Source: Lentibacillus kapialis
GTDB taxonomy: Bacteria; Bacillota; Bacilli; Bacillales; Amphibacillaceae
Length of the DNA stretch: 64,000 bases
Direction: 5' to 3'
NCBI RefSeq assembly: GCF_014646635.1
Contig: NZ_BMNQ01000011.1
Span: forward strand, 1 to 64,000
Part shown: positions 26,865 through 34,865 of the stretch, in pieces
Layout: the number at the start of each line of letters is the position of its first letter
How positions within the stretch are numbered: position 1 is the stretch's first letter
The notes under the pieces: model-generated
What the model was told of the DNA's origin: nothing
The model's database searches: none
The model's input: the letters and a program-made list of their open reading frames with translations, nothing else
Translations under genes and position numbers: made by a program

Positions 26865-28677
26865 TTTGCTTCAACCTAACACTGTTGTTTTCAGGCTGCT
26901 GACCTATCCGCTGCAAATGCTGATTCAGCCCTTGTATCTCACGGCTGAGCTCCTGAAGCGTCTGTTGAATATGGCGGGCATTGCTTTCTTGGATATCTTC
27001 TGACAGACGACGCAATTCCTGAAATTCCCGTTTGATGCCATCATTAGTCACGTCAACCGAATCATGAATGTTCCGGGTTACCTTATCCAATTTATCGCCG
27101 AGTTTTCCTTCCAGATTGGCCACATAATCGGTGAGTGTGTTCTTTAAAATACCCACACTTGCCTCAACTAGGTTTTCGCGCTGGTCGAACGATTGGTTCA
27201 TCTGGGATATGGTATTGTTTATCTCTTGAATCAACTGGTTATTCTGCATGCCGAGTTTCTCATACGTCTGGGCGGTTTCCTGCATGTGCCGTTCAAATGT
27301 TTTCGATTCCTCGGAATGAGCTTTTAAATGCTGGTTAAATGTCCGGTTAAACTCTTTCAATTCGTCAAACCGATCGGACAAAAGATGCTTATATTCTGCT
27401 TGTGTCTGATTAATCACTTCCAGCGCCTCAGGCAATTGGCTGATCGAGCCTCCCATTTTATCAAAATCCTTGGACAACGCACCCAAATTCGTGATGATTC
27501 CACTGAGTTTAGCACTGAGGTCATGTCCGAATACCTGTTTAAACGCCTGATTATGTGCCGCCATTTTTTCAGCCAGGTTGCTGCTCTCCTGCATGATTTT
27601 TTCAAATGCCGTATGCATGGAAGCCTGCTCTTCTGCCATTGAACCTGTAAAGGATTTCAGTTCCTCAACCGACTCCTCAAAACTGTTCAGGGCAGCAGTC
27701 TGCGCTTCCGATACGTCTTTGACACGTTCGTATGTATGCTCAAAAGCTTTAGCCATCCGTTCATTTTTACTGTCCATCTTTTTAAAATAGGAAAACAGCG
27801 ATGCAAAATTGTTGTTCAATTTGGTGGTAGATTCACCAAATCCATCGGTTACGTCTTTCATATGGTGAAACAGTTCCTGGAAGTCTTCCAGATTGCTCGA
27901 TAACCCGTCGTTAAATGCCGCCAGATCTTTCGCCGATTGTTGCAGCCCGCTCGTATATTCCTGAAATCCCGCAAATGCTTGTTCAATTCCTGTCAATGAC
28001 TGCTGATTCGTTTCCTGCAGATGCTGAATGGATTGATTAATTCCTTCCGACACGTCAATCAGCCGGTTGATCCCGTCCTGTTCATCCCCTTCCAGGCGAG
28101 ATTCGACTTTTAACATGATATCTGTCAGCATATGCTCCGTATTCAACACTTTGATCAGGACAGTCATGATTAGTGACAGTCCCATACCCGCAATACTTGT
28201 ATAAAACGCCACATCAATGCCCGACAGAACAGCAGCGATATTTTCCACCAATTGACTGCCTGTAGCATTGATACTGCCAAGCGCGATGGTCAGACCGATA
28301 AACGTTCCCAGCACGCCAATCAGTATAAAGACAGAAACGGTCATCTGCACCATTTTGATCAGATTGATAACCGGCACGTTAAACACGCGCCAGCCGGAAA
28401 ACTTCTCCTGGACAAAGGTCTCCGGTTTCACCGATTCTTCAGCCCGAATCCGGTCATACTGGGCTTTAAAGGTGTTCAGTGGTTCCATATCCAAACCATT
28501 CGTTGCCGTGATATGATTCCGTAAATTTTTGAGTTTCGTAAATAGACTGATATGAACTAAAACGGCGAGGAAAAAGATGATGAACAGAATCATAAAGATA
28601 AACTCTGTCGTTGGATTTGCTAAAATATCGTCGGCGATTTCCCCGCTCGTGAACAACTCTAGAATGAATTGCAGCAT
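26854..28677 (-). CDS. MotA/TolQ/ExbB proton channel protein with long coiled-coil tail, ZorA-like
   Basis: A 607-residue protein. The N-terminal part has a transmembrane helix at about 25-48 and two more in the MotA/TolQ/ExbB domain (about 108-185; VLGTFIGLTIALG and DVAFYTSIAGMGLSLI). The remaining 400 or so residues are predicted cytoplasmic coiled coil, rich in Gln, Glu, Ser and Asn, as in the long tail of ZorA. It should form the ion channel driven by proton or sodium flow with the OmpA-domain partner downstream. AGGGGGAG precedes the ATG. It has no neighbouring Zorya effector genes. Confidence 0.85.
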   Translation of the reverse strand: MLQFILELFTSGEIADDILANPTTEFIFMILFIIFFLAVLVHISLFTKLKNLRNHITATNGLDMEPLNTFKAQYDRIRAEESVKPETFVQEKFSGWRVFNVPVINLIKMVQMTVSVFILIGVLGTFIGLTIALGSINATGSQLVENIAAVLSGIDVAFYTSIAGMGLSLIMTVLIKVLNTEHMLTDIMLKVESRLEGDEQDGINRLIDVSEGINQSIQHLQETNQQSLTGIEQAFAGFQEYTSGLQQSAKDLAAFNDGLSSNLEDFQELFHHMKDVTDGFGESTTKLNNNFASLFSYFKKMDSKNERMAKAFEHTYERVKDVSEAQTAALNSFEESVEELKSFTGSMAEEQASMHTAFEKIMQESSNLAEKMAAHNQAFKQVFGHDLSAKLSGIITNLGALSKDFDKMGGSISQLPEALEVINQTQAEYKHLLSDRFDELKEFNRTFNQHLKAHSEESKTFERHMQETAQTYEKLGMQNNQLIQEINNTISQMNQSFDQRENLVEASVGILKNTLTDYVANLEGKLGDKLDKVTRNIHDSVDVTNDGIKREFQELRRLSEDIQESNARHIQQTLQELSREIQGLNQHLQRIGQQPENNSVRLKQNGY

Positions 28678-28774
28678 AATGACTCCCCCTGCTGAGCATC
28701 TCTTTCTTTATAGCTATTCAGAGCATGGACAAATCATGTATGCTTTTAGGGACAGACCGTGCTAGGAGTAAATT

Positions 28775-28806
28775 AAACTCCCCACCTTTATGGCGGAGAG
28801 TCGTTT
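28775..28806 (-). terminator. Terminator after queT
   Basis: A hairpin with AAACTCCCC/GGAGAG-type arms (CTCTCCGCC pairing with GGTGGGGAG on the minus strand), followed by TTTAATTT, just after the queT stop codon. Confidence 0.7.
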
Positions 28807-28813
28807 AAGAATA

Positions 28814-29305
28814 TTAATGTCTTTCTATTAAGTGATGGAAATCCAGTTTCTTGTTCAGTGCATACATAACCGGGATCCCGATTGCCATAATACCGAATTC
28901 ACCTGCAGCCGTCGTCAGCCATGTCAACAGGAATGGCAGATCCGCCGCGAGATAAAGTTCGAACGCAATAATAAACATATTAAAGGTAAAAACAATCGTG
29001 TTTATGACAAGTAAGGTCATCTTATGCTTGATGAACATGGCCAGTAATAGGACAATACCGAGTGAAAGGGCACTATGAGCGACACCAAACACCAGATCGT
29101 AGACGCCGGTCGGCGAGAATAAATTGGTGAGCAAGACGCCCAGTACAATACCGAAAAAATATTTTCTATTGAAGACAACAAGGTGGTTAAACATTTCGGG
29201 GATGCGGAACTGAATGCTTGAGAATGCAATTGGTGCAGCAACCAATGACACCGCGACATAAGCAGCAGCAACCAGTGCATTGGCTACCAGTGTTTTCGTA
29301 TTCAA
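28814..29305 (-). CDS. queT: QueT-family queuosine precursor transporter
   Basis: A 163-residue membrane protein with about five to six hydrophobic segments; the family-type parts are FSSIQFRIPEMFNHL (about 29-43) and FSPTGVYDLVFG (about 63-74). QueT proteins are substrate-binding components of ECF-type importers for preQ0/preQ1. The start is a TTG at 29305 with AAGGAG eight bases upstream; a nearby ATG is in another frame. A preQ1-I riboswitch directly upstream overlaps the ribosome binding site and supports the function. Confidence 0.9.
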   Translation of the reverse strand: MNTKTLVANALVAAAYVAVSLVAAPIAFSSIQFRIPEMFNHLVVFNRKYFFGIVLGVLLTNLFSPTGVYDLVFGVAHSALSLGIVLLLAMFIKHKMTLLVINTIVFTFNMFIIAFELYLAADLPFLLTWLTTAAGEFGIMAIGIPVMYALNKKLDFHHLIERH

Positions 29306-29313
29306 TCATATCA

Positions 29314-29352
29314 CTCCTTAGTTTTTTAGCGTGGGATGGTCTCGAACCACGG
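29314..29352 (-). promoter_or_regulatory. preQ1-I riboswitch controlling queT
   Basis: On the minus strand, CGTGG pairs with CCACG around a loop TTCGAGACCATC, followed by the hallmark A-rich tail TAAAAAACTAAGGAG. This matches the preQ1 class I aptamer. The tail runs straight into the queT ribosome binding site, so ligand binding should hide the AAGGAG and switch off translation. Confidence 0.92.
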
Positions 29353-29417
29353 TTTGGAGGCACGCCCCAAACGATTCTATTATACCTGGAAACAGGGAAA
29401 AGGCAAAGTGATTTTTC

Positions 29418-29495
29418 ATAACGTCAGAAAGTATAAATTATGGATGACCGCATAAGAAAAAATTCGGCACTCACTATAAGACGAGGCGAATGCCG
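29418..29495 (+). repeat. Interspersed palindromic repeat, family A, copy 3
   Basis: Begins ATAACGTCAGAAAGTATAAA and ends ACGAGGCGAATGCCG, as in the copies at 22608 (inverted) and 48715. Confidence 0.8.
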
Positions 29496-29570
29496 CACCG
29501 GTGCGCCTGATTATAATTTGGAAGCGCGTAACCGGCACTTTCCCTTTTACGACTCGCGCGCCCATGGTTG

Positions 29571-29770
29571 CGCTCTCGGGAACATGTTTCGGCTCTCGGG
29601 AACATGTTTCGGCTCTCGGGAACACGTTTTGGCTCTCGGGAACATGTTTCGGCTCTCGGGAACATGTTTCGGCCCTCCGGAACATGTTTGCGCTCTCGGG
29701 AACATGTTTCGGCTCTCGGGAACATGTTTCGGCCCTCCGGAACATGTTTGCGCTCTCGGGAACATGTTTT
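29571..29770. repeat. Tandem array of ten 20-bp units
   Basis: Ten uninterrupted copies of a 20-bp unit, most often GGCTCTCGGGAACATGTTTC, with a few changes (CGCTCT, GGCCCTCC, ACACG). Each unit contains the palindrome ACATGT. The array is bounded on both sides by the same sequence, CTCGCGCGCCCATGGTT (29553-29569 and 29773-29789). Long open frames run through it on both strands because 20 is not a multiple of three, so they are not evidence of coding. Confidence 0.9.
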
Positions 29771-29796
29771 GTCTCGCGCGCCCATGGTTACTCCCC

Positions 29797-29845
29797 CAGC
29801 AATAAAAAAATGCAGCCCCGCTGGACTGCGTTTCATTTATTGCTG
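29797..29845 (-). terminator. Terminator overlapping the end of the coiled-coil gene
   Basis: CAGCAATAAA pairs with TTTATTGCTG, enclosing an inner GCAG/CTGC pair, at the stop codon of the 29837 gene. Confidence 0.65.
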
Positions 29846-30130
29846 ACCGATCGCCTTTTTGACTCTATAAATCTCAGTTTCATTTTCAAAATTTTTTCTG
29901 GCAATAATATCCATACCTGCCTGCAACTTGTTCATTTTTTCATCCATGGCGTCAAATCGCTTATCAACCTCTTCAAATTTTCTGTCGACCTCTTCAAATC
30001 GTTTATCTATCTTCTCAAATCGTTTGTCGACCTCTTCAAACCGCTTATCGATTTTCGCAAAACCGACATTCATCTGATCGTGCAATTCTTTAATAGCCTG
30101 CAAAATCTGGTCGTTTTGTTCGCTCGTCAC
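29837..30130 (-). CDS. Small coiled-coil protein with heptad repeats
   Basis: A 97-residue hydrophilic protein without signal peptide or membrane segment. Residues about 20-60 consist of repeated KRFEEVD/KRFEKID heptads, so it should form a coiled coil and possibly oligomerise. The C-terminal part reads MDIIARKNFENETE. The start is the GTG at 30130, with AGGGAGG eight bases upstream; the frame extends to an upstream ATG at 30172 without a site. Similar small proteins occur in many Bacillaceae, function unknown. It stands alone between the tandem repeat array and the LOG-family gene. Confidence 0.65.
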   Translation of the reverse strand: MTSEQNDQILQAIKELHDQMNVGFAKIDKRFEEVDKRFEKIDKRFEEVDRKFEEVDKRFDAMDEKMNKLQAGMDIIARKNFENETEIYRVKKAIGQQ

Positions 30131-30296
30131 GGTTACACCCTCCCTTTGTCCAGTGTCCAACGAGAACGTCATTGATGAACCCTATTATAAACTACCATAC
30201 TCATAAAATCTACAGTGAAACGCGGGACGGTATAAATTATTCGGGACGACAAGTCATAGCACCTCACCCAGCACTTCGAACAACGTTTCAGACTTC

Positions 30297-30893
30297 TTAT
30301 TTCCCCCGTCCCTTTTGTTTGTCTTTTGCAGAATATGTCTTAACAGCGGGTGGCTGATAAGTATTGAACTTTTCCAGCAGGGATTCCGGATCATGATCTA
30401 CGAGAATCGTCGAACGGTGGTTTTCAGGTAAAAATTGCTGATCTGCCATATGATTAAATAGATTAATCAGCGGATCATAATAGTGATGAAGATTCAACAA
30501 CCCACAAGGCTTCTGATGCGCCCCCAACTGCGCCTGGGTAAACATCTCCATGAATTCCTCCAATGTTCCGGGGCCGCCGGGCAAAGCAATAAACCCCTCT
30601 CCCAATTCAGACATCTTAGCTTTGCGTTCATGCATCGTTTCAACAACCAATAAATCAGATAAATTAGGGTGTGATATTTCCCGTTCTTCTAACATTTTCG
30701 GCATCACCCCAATAACCTCGCCGCTGTTTTCCAGTACTGCATTTGCCAAAACCCCCATCATTCCGACGCTTGCGCCGCCATATACGAGTGTCATGTTTCG
30801 CTTTGCCAACGCTTTTCCCAACTGACGCGCACCTTCTTGATAGCCAGCGTGTGCCCCGGTGCTCGAACCACAAAAAACGGTTAGTCGTTTCAT
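30297..30893 (-). CDS. LOG-family protein (TIGR00730, Rossmann fold nucleotide hydrolase)
   Basis: A 198-residue lysine-decarboxylase-like (LOG) protein. The N-terminal VFCGSSTG and VYGGASVGMMG and the family motif LPGGPGTLEEF (about 103-113), along with MHERKAKM, are conserved. LOG enzymes hydrolyse nucleoside 5'-monophosphates to base plus ribose 5-phosphate; B. subtilis YvdD is a relative. It is a stand-alone gene here. A charged Lys-rich tail ends the protein. Confidence 0.88.
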   Translation of the reverse strand: MKRLTVFCGSSTGAHAGYQEGARQLGKALAKRNMTLVYGGASVGMMGVLANAVLENSGEVIGVMPKMLEEREISHPNLSDLLVVETMHERKAKMSELGEGFIALPGGPGTLEEFMEMFTQAQLGAHQKPCGLLNLHHYYDPLINLFNHMADQQFLPENHRSTILVDHDPESLLEKFNTYQPPAVKTYSAKDKQKGRGK

Positions 30894-30961
30894 AACGCTC
30901 CCCCTCTTCCGCCAATTTATTTTTTAAATGTACAATCTTCCCGGCAAAAATACCGCAAGCA

Positions 30962-31441
30962 TTATGTAACGTCGACAACCTGTCCGTTTGTCATGTCCAC
31001 TAACGCATCAGGGGTCAACCGGACGACTGCTTTCGGGTGACCGGCAGCAGCCCATATATCTTTGAAACGGAACAAAGCCTCATCGATAAACGTCATGATG
31101 GGTTCGGTATGTCCTACTGGCGGAACTCCACCAATTACATAGCCGGTATGCTTACGGACAAAATCCGCATTGGCCTTTCCCAGCTTATCATCATCCAAGT
31201 ACTTTTCGATTTGTTTTTCATTAATCCGGTTCTCACCGCTTGCTATGACCAGCAACGGCTTATCCGAATTCGCCAGTCGAAACACAATTGACTTGGCGAT
31301 CTGTGCCACTTCACAGCCTATCGCATCGGCCGCCTCCTGTGCAGTACGGGTGCTGTCGGGCAATTCTTCCACCTTATTCGTATATCCCAGGTCAATGAGC
31401 TTTTCCTGCACTACCTGCGCATTTTCACTTAAATTTTCCAT
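30962..31441 (-). CDS. YbaK/EbsC-family aminoacyl-tRNA deacylase
   Basis: A 159-residue YbaK/EbsC-type protein. Typical parts are the conserved lysine in EVAQIAKSIVF (about 44-54), the ASGENRINEKQIEKYL segment and GYVIGGVPPVGH (about 105-116). The family hydrolyses mischarged tRNA such as Cys-tRNA(Pro) or Ala-tRNA(Pro). GGGAGAATG lies just before the ATG. It is a single gene. Confidence 0.85.
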   Translation of the reverse strand: MENLSENAQVVQEKLIDLGYTNKVEELPDSTRTAQEAADAIGCEVAQIAKSIVFRLANSDKPLLVIASGENRINEKQIEKYLDDDKLGKANADFVRKHTGYVIGGVPPVGHTEPIMTFIDEALFRFKDIWAAAGHPKAVVRLTPDALVDMTNGQVVDVT

Positions 31442-31493
31442 AGCACATTCTCCCTTCAGTCACTTTGATATACAATGAAATCGTTGATGCAAC

Positions 31494-31985
31494 TTATCCG
31501 ATAGTGGTTTTTTCGATTTTATATATCCATTGATAATACAAGACGACGATAGCGAGTAAAAAGGGATTAACGGCCAGTGAATACCAAATACGCCACCATC
31601 CATGATGAAAATAACCCCATGGTTCAGGCAGCAGCGTCACCAGTTCATATAACGTGATGGCGATGACCCAAACAACCAGATAGACACATTGTTTCGAAAA
31701 AGCGTATCGGAAGGGGTACCAGTTCAGAAATATCATATTGACAGGCGGAATCAAGACGGTTAAAGTGAGCAAATCATTCCACCCTGTCGCCTCATCAAAG
31801 TACCAGTAGCCATGATACTTATCATCGATCATAAGATCTGTAAGCACCTGAAACGCTATCGTAAACATCCATATATGAACAATTTGACTTTGAGTTAGCC
31901 TTTGATTGGTTATAAAAGCAAAAAGATTAAAAATGGTAATAGCAATAAGAAGACCGATCACGATGACAGCATCCTTTTTACTCAC
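31494..31985 (-). CDS. CBO0543-family membrane protein
   Basis: A 163-residue protein with about five hydrophobic segments, including VIGLLIAITIFNLFAF at the N-terminus and ending in a short cytoplasmic tail. The pattern DKYHGYWYFDEATGW followed by IPPVNMIFLNWYP is typical of the CBO0543 family, common in endospore formers, function unknown. The start is a GTG at 31985 with CAGGAAG upstream. Confidence 0.7.
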   Translation of the reverse strand: MSKKDAVIVIGLLIAITIFNLFAFITNQRLTQSQIVHIWMFTIAFQVLTDLMIDDKYHGYWYFDEATGWNDLLTLTVLIPPVNMIFLNWYPFRYAFSKQCVYLVVWVIAITLYELVTLLPEPWGYFHHGWWRIWYSLAVNPFLLAIVVLYYQWIYKIEKTTIG

Positions 31986-32123
31986 TAGCTTCCTGACTTA
32001 CGTTAACAATTATACAACCGGATATTCTAGGCCAATGAATTCCACGCTACTATATAGACAGCAAGTGACATAAAGCCACTAATCAACACCCCTGCTTTTC
32101 GTTGCAACGTTGGTATTATTCTT

Positions 32124-32390
32124 TCACTTGTCCGAAACTGGTTGCTTTGCCATAATCAAAGACACAATTGCAAAGCACATCAAAAAGAAAGCAAGGATGC
32201 CGTATGCTCCCCCTTCGAATCCCCTGATGTTGACGAAACCGATATAAAACAACACAACGGCCGCAATGATGGCTAAAATACCTGGTGTCATTCGTGCTAA
32301 TAAGGGAAGGTTCCATTTTCTAAGCCACCAAATAAGCAGCAACACCACTATCCCCGGCAGAATTGATACGAGAAGCGGTCCGCCAACCAT
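32124..32390 (-). CDS. Small membrane protein, YesK-like
   Basis: An 88-residue hydrophobic protein with three transmembrane segments, resembling the YesK family of Bacillus. Function unknown. The start is uncertain: the frame opens with GTG at 32402, TTG at 32393 and ATG at 32390, and only AAGGA near 32405 acts as a possible ribosome binding site. A MITE-like element begins just upstream, at 32426. Confidence 0.5.
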   Translation of the reverse strand: MVGGPLLVSILPGIVVLLLIWWLRKWNLPLLARMTPGILAIIAAVVLFYIGFVNIRGFEGGAYGILAFFLMCFAIVSLIMAKQPVSDK

Positions 32391-32425
32391 CAATTTACCC
32401 ACTTCCTTTTTGATAATTATGAATC

Positions 32426-32594
32426 CTTATAAGAGGTTGTTCAAAAAGTCCGTTAAACATGACACTTCGGATTTCTTCGTTGGCTTGTTTCTCCGCCGCT
32501 CATGTATCTAAAGGCATACATTCCGCTGCTCGAAACTGCGCCGTCTCGAACTTCTTGGTCCTTTTTATCCTCCTTTTTGAACACGCACTATAAG
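32426..32594. mobile_element. MITE-like element with terminal inverted repeats
   Basis: About 169 bp bounded by imperfect inverted repeats of about 22 bp: CTTATAAGAGGTTGTTCAAA at the left and CTTATAGTGCGTGTTCAAAA in reverse at the right, with a perfect core GTTCAAAAAG at 32439-32448 and its complement at 32573-32582. No full-length frame supports a protein. The ends suggest mobilisation in trans by a transposase. Confidence 0.65.
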
Positions 32595-32715
32595 TCATTT
32601 TAACAAAATGGTAATCAAAAATCTCTCATTTTATATTCGTATTCATATAATTCCCATTTTAACAGCAACAATAACCGGGAAGACAATGGCAGCTGCCGGC
32701 AAGCGGGGTGATTTT

Positions 32716-32859
32716 ATGCTCAATTATGAACGGCAGTCATTAGACGTCTCACGCCTGTCCGAAAGCGGAGCTCATATCATGATTAAGCACAATTGGCTGG
32801 AACAACCACCAGGCATGGAAGACCGGGAAAAATTAGCGCAGAATAAACAAAAAGGCTGA
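32716..32859 (+). CDS. Hypothetical small protein
   Basis: A 47-codon frame (MLNYERQSLDVSRLSESG and onward) starting at the ATG at 32716, with GGGGTG five bases upstream, and ending where a terminator starts. It is hydrophilic with no known family. The frame remains open upstream to 32608, but the ribosome binding site supports this start. The close terminator makes it more likely to be expressed than an average short frame. Confidence 0.4.
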   Translation: MLNYERQSLDVSRLSESGAHIMIKHNWLEQPPGMEDREKLAQNKQKG

Positions 32860-32880
32860 TCAAAATGGGCAGCCTTTTTA
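32849..32880 (+). terminator. Rho-independent terminator
   Basis: AAAAAGGCTG pairs (G/C and A/T) with CAGCCTTTTT around a 12-nt loop; the right arm is the T run. It begins inside the last codons of the small frame at 32716. Confidence 0.8.
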
Positions 32881-33005
32881 TGAGAATCTGAATATGGGCG
32901 CGTAAACCAGAACATGTTCCCGTTGAACCGAAACTTGGGCGCGAAACCCGAAATATCAACCCGAACCCCGAGCGTTAACATACAATTACCCCTTTTCTAA
33001 ACAAA

Positions 33006-33041
33006 AAAGGACAGCCGGCTATTCGGCCTACTGACTCTAAC
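33006..33041 (-). terminator. Terminator after the UspA-family gene
   Basis: GGCCGAATAGCC-type hairpin (CAG..GGC pairing with GCC..CTG) followed on the minus strand by TCCTTTTTTG, just after the gene's stop codon. Confidence 0.7.
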
Positions 33042-33044
33042 ATG

Positions 33045-33470
33045 CTACTTCACGATAAAGACGGGGATAGATGAATATTGCACCACATGATGGCTGACAC
33101 TTCCGAGAAGTTCTTTCACCCCGCTAAGCCCTCGACTCCCCATCACGATAAGATCGCAGCCGTGCTGTTCGGCGTGTTCCAAAATGACCTGGGAGGCTTG
33201 GCCTTCTGTTTTAAAAAAGCGGAACGTATTCTCAATAGACGATAACTTCGCTTTTGCTTCAGCAAGGATGTCGTCGCCATGCTGATGCATCGACGCCTGC
33301 ATACTATTAAAAGCGTCCTCGACGATATACGGTGTGCGCGGAATATCTACCGTATACAAAATATCCATTTCAATCGCGGCATTCATCTGCGCGATTTCAA
33401 TAGCTTTTTCCAATGACCTTTCAGATAAGTCTGATCCATCATAAGCCACTAATATTTTTGAACATAACAT
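33045..33470 (-). CDS. Universal stress protein (UspA family)
   Basis: A 141-residue UspA-type protein with the N-terminal ILVAYDGSDLSERSLEKA and the C-terminal nucleotide-binding loop DLIVMGSRGLSGVKELLGS followed by SIPVFIVK. The G-x2-G-x9-G-type loop suggests ATP binding. It functions in general stress resistance in the cytoplasm. AAAGGGTGGAG precedes the ATG. It lies 23 nt after the MFS transporter gene in the same direction, so the two may be co-transcribed. Confidence 0.88.
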   Translation of the reverse strand: MLCSKILVAYDGSDLSERSLEKAIEIAQMNAAIEMDILYTVDIPRTPYIVEDAFNSMQASMHQHGDDILAEAKAKLSSIENTFRFFKTEGQASQVILEHAEQHGCDLIVMGSRGLSGVKELLGSVSHHVVQYSSIPVFIVK

Positions 33471-33493
33471 ATGAGCTCCACCCTTTTTAGTGT

Positions 33494-34717
33494 TTATTGA
33501 ATCGTAACGTGCTTTTGATTTTCCAGCCGGCTATGCGTCTTTCGATTGTTCAGCAAATATATGCCATAGATAGCAATGAATAGCACCATGCACAACGCAG
33601 AAAGACGATACATGGCAGCATAGCTTGTCAATGCAGCGACCGAACTCAGTAACAGGGAACCTAAAGCAACACCTAAATCCATCGCCGATAAAAATGTACC
33701 GTTAGCTACCCCTTTACGATCTGAAGCTGAACGATTGATAGCCCAGGCTTGCAGAGAAGGCTGAACAGCTCCAAAACCAAATCCATAGAATAATGACGCC
33801 ACTATTAAGACAGGAATGGTTGTCGTATAGGATAAAATCAGTAACCCGGCCAACATCGCTACTGCGCCCGGCAGCACCACCGAGATGTGGCCTTTATGAT
33901 CAAACAATTTCCCCATAAACGGCCGGCTGATCAGAATCATGAGACAATGGCCAATAAAATATACCCAAATATTTTCGATGCCAATTTCATTGCCGAATAA
34001 CGCAATAAAGCTCATCAGCCCGCCAAAAGGAAATGCGAGCAACAAACATAGTACAGAAGGCAGAATAGCTCGTTTCTCAAACAAATCGCTCCAAATGGAC
34101 TCTTCTCTCGTTTGCTTTTGCCTTGGTTTTGCTTGCTTTTCCAACTTTGGTATCGCTATTCCCTGCGTTAACAAGAAACCTATCAGCATAAAAACGGTCG
34201 TTACCATAAGGATAATTTTGAATGGATAATGATTCAAAATGGCAATACCAATAATAGGAGCGACTGACGTAGCGATAATCACCGATAAAGCATAGTATCC
34301 GGTCCCTTCACCGCGCCTTTCGTCAGGCACATTATCTGACATAATCGTTGCAATGGCTGTTGAGGTCATGCCCCAGCCCGCTCCCTGAAACAGTCGCAGG
34401 ATCACTAAGATTCCCACCATTGAAAATGCGAAAAAAGACAGATTAAACAAAATGAGCACAATAAATCCGAGAACAAGCATCGGTTTTCGTCCAATGGTAT
34501 CCGTCGCTTTTCCTGTAATGGAACGAAAGACCAACCCGGATAAGGCAAAAAGACTGACGACAAGACCAGCCTGAAGGTCACTTCCTCCGATATCTTTAAT
34601 ATATACCGGCAGCGTTGGAATCAGCATTTGGAATCCCTGATAGACAAACAAATTGGCAATGATGACCATTAAAAAGTTTTTATTCCATAATGTTGACTGT
34701 GATGGTGATGCATGCAT
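33494..34717 (-). CDS. MFS transporter
   Basis: A 407-residue major facilitator with 12 predicted membrane helices. The loop motif GKATDTIGRKPML (about 68-80) and the second-half GKLFDHKGH are the usual cytoplasmic loop motif A. A Lys/Gln-rich central loop (about 195-215) separates the halves. Substrate unknown; the arrangement, divergent from a LysR regulator, is typical of a regulated exporter or uptake system. It precedes the UspA gene. Confidence 0.85.
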   Translation of the reverse strand: MHASPSQSTLWNKNFLMVIIANLFVYQGFQMLIPTLPVYIKDIGGSDLQAGLVVSLFALSGLVFRSITGKATDTIGRKPMLVLGFIVLILFNLSFFAFSMVGILVILRLFQGAGWGMTSTAIATIMSDNVPDERRGEGTGYYALSVIIATSVAPIIGIAILNHYPFKIILMVTTVFMLIGFLLTQGIAIPKLEKQAKPRQKQTREESIWSDLFEKRAILPSVLCLLLAFPFGGLMSFIALFGNEIGIENIWVYFIGHCLMILISRPFMGKLFDHKGHISVVLPGAVAMLAGLLILSYTTTIPVLIVASLFYGFGFGAVQPSLQAWAINRSASDRKGVANGTFLSAMDLGVALGSLLLSSVAALTSYAAMYRLSALCMVLFIAIYGIYLLNNRKTHSRLENQKHVTIQ

Positions 34718-34865
34718 CGTTACACTTCCTATTCTTCATAATCTTTTGTTGATAACGACATCGTCCTATCAACTTCCTCAGACTATTTTAGCCGGGTTTT
34801 TTGTATATGGAAAATATATATATTATAATAATGGTATATAATAAATGTATAGGATGGGTTTTTAA

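Noticed and set aside
26172-28677. Complete Zorya system
   Set aside because: zorC/zorD or zorE genes are absent; the flanks are a sugar kinase and queT. Reported as an orphan pair only.
26172-28677. Flagellar stator MotA/MotB
   Set aside because: The channel protein has a coiled-coil tail of about 400 residues and no flagellar gene is nearby.
29440-29846. Long open frames on both strands over the 20-bp array, coding for repeated LSGTCFGSREHVSAL- or ETCSREPKHVPES-like text
   Set aside because: Frames are open in several phases and on both strands because the 20-bp unit lacks stops; no ribosome binding site or known family supports them.
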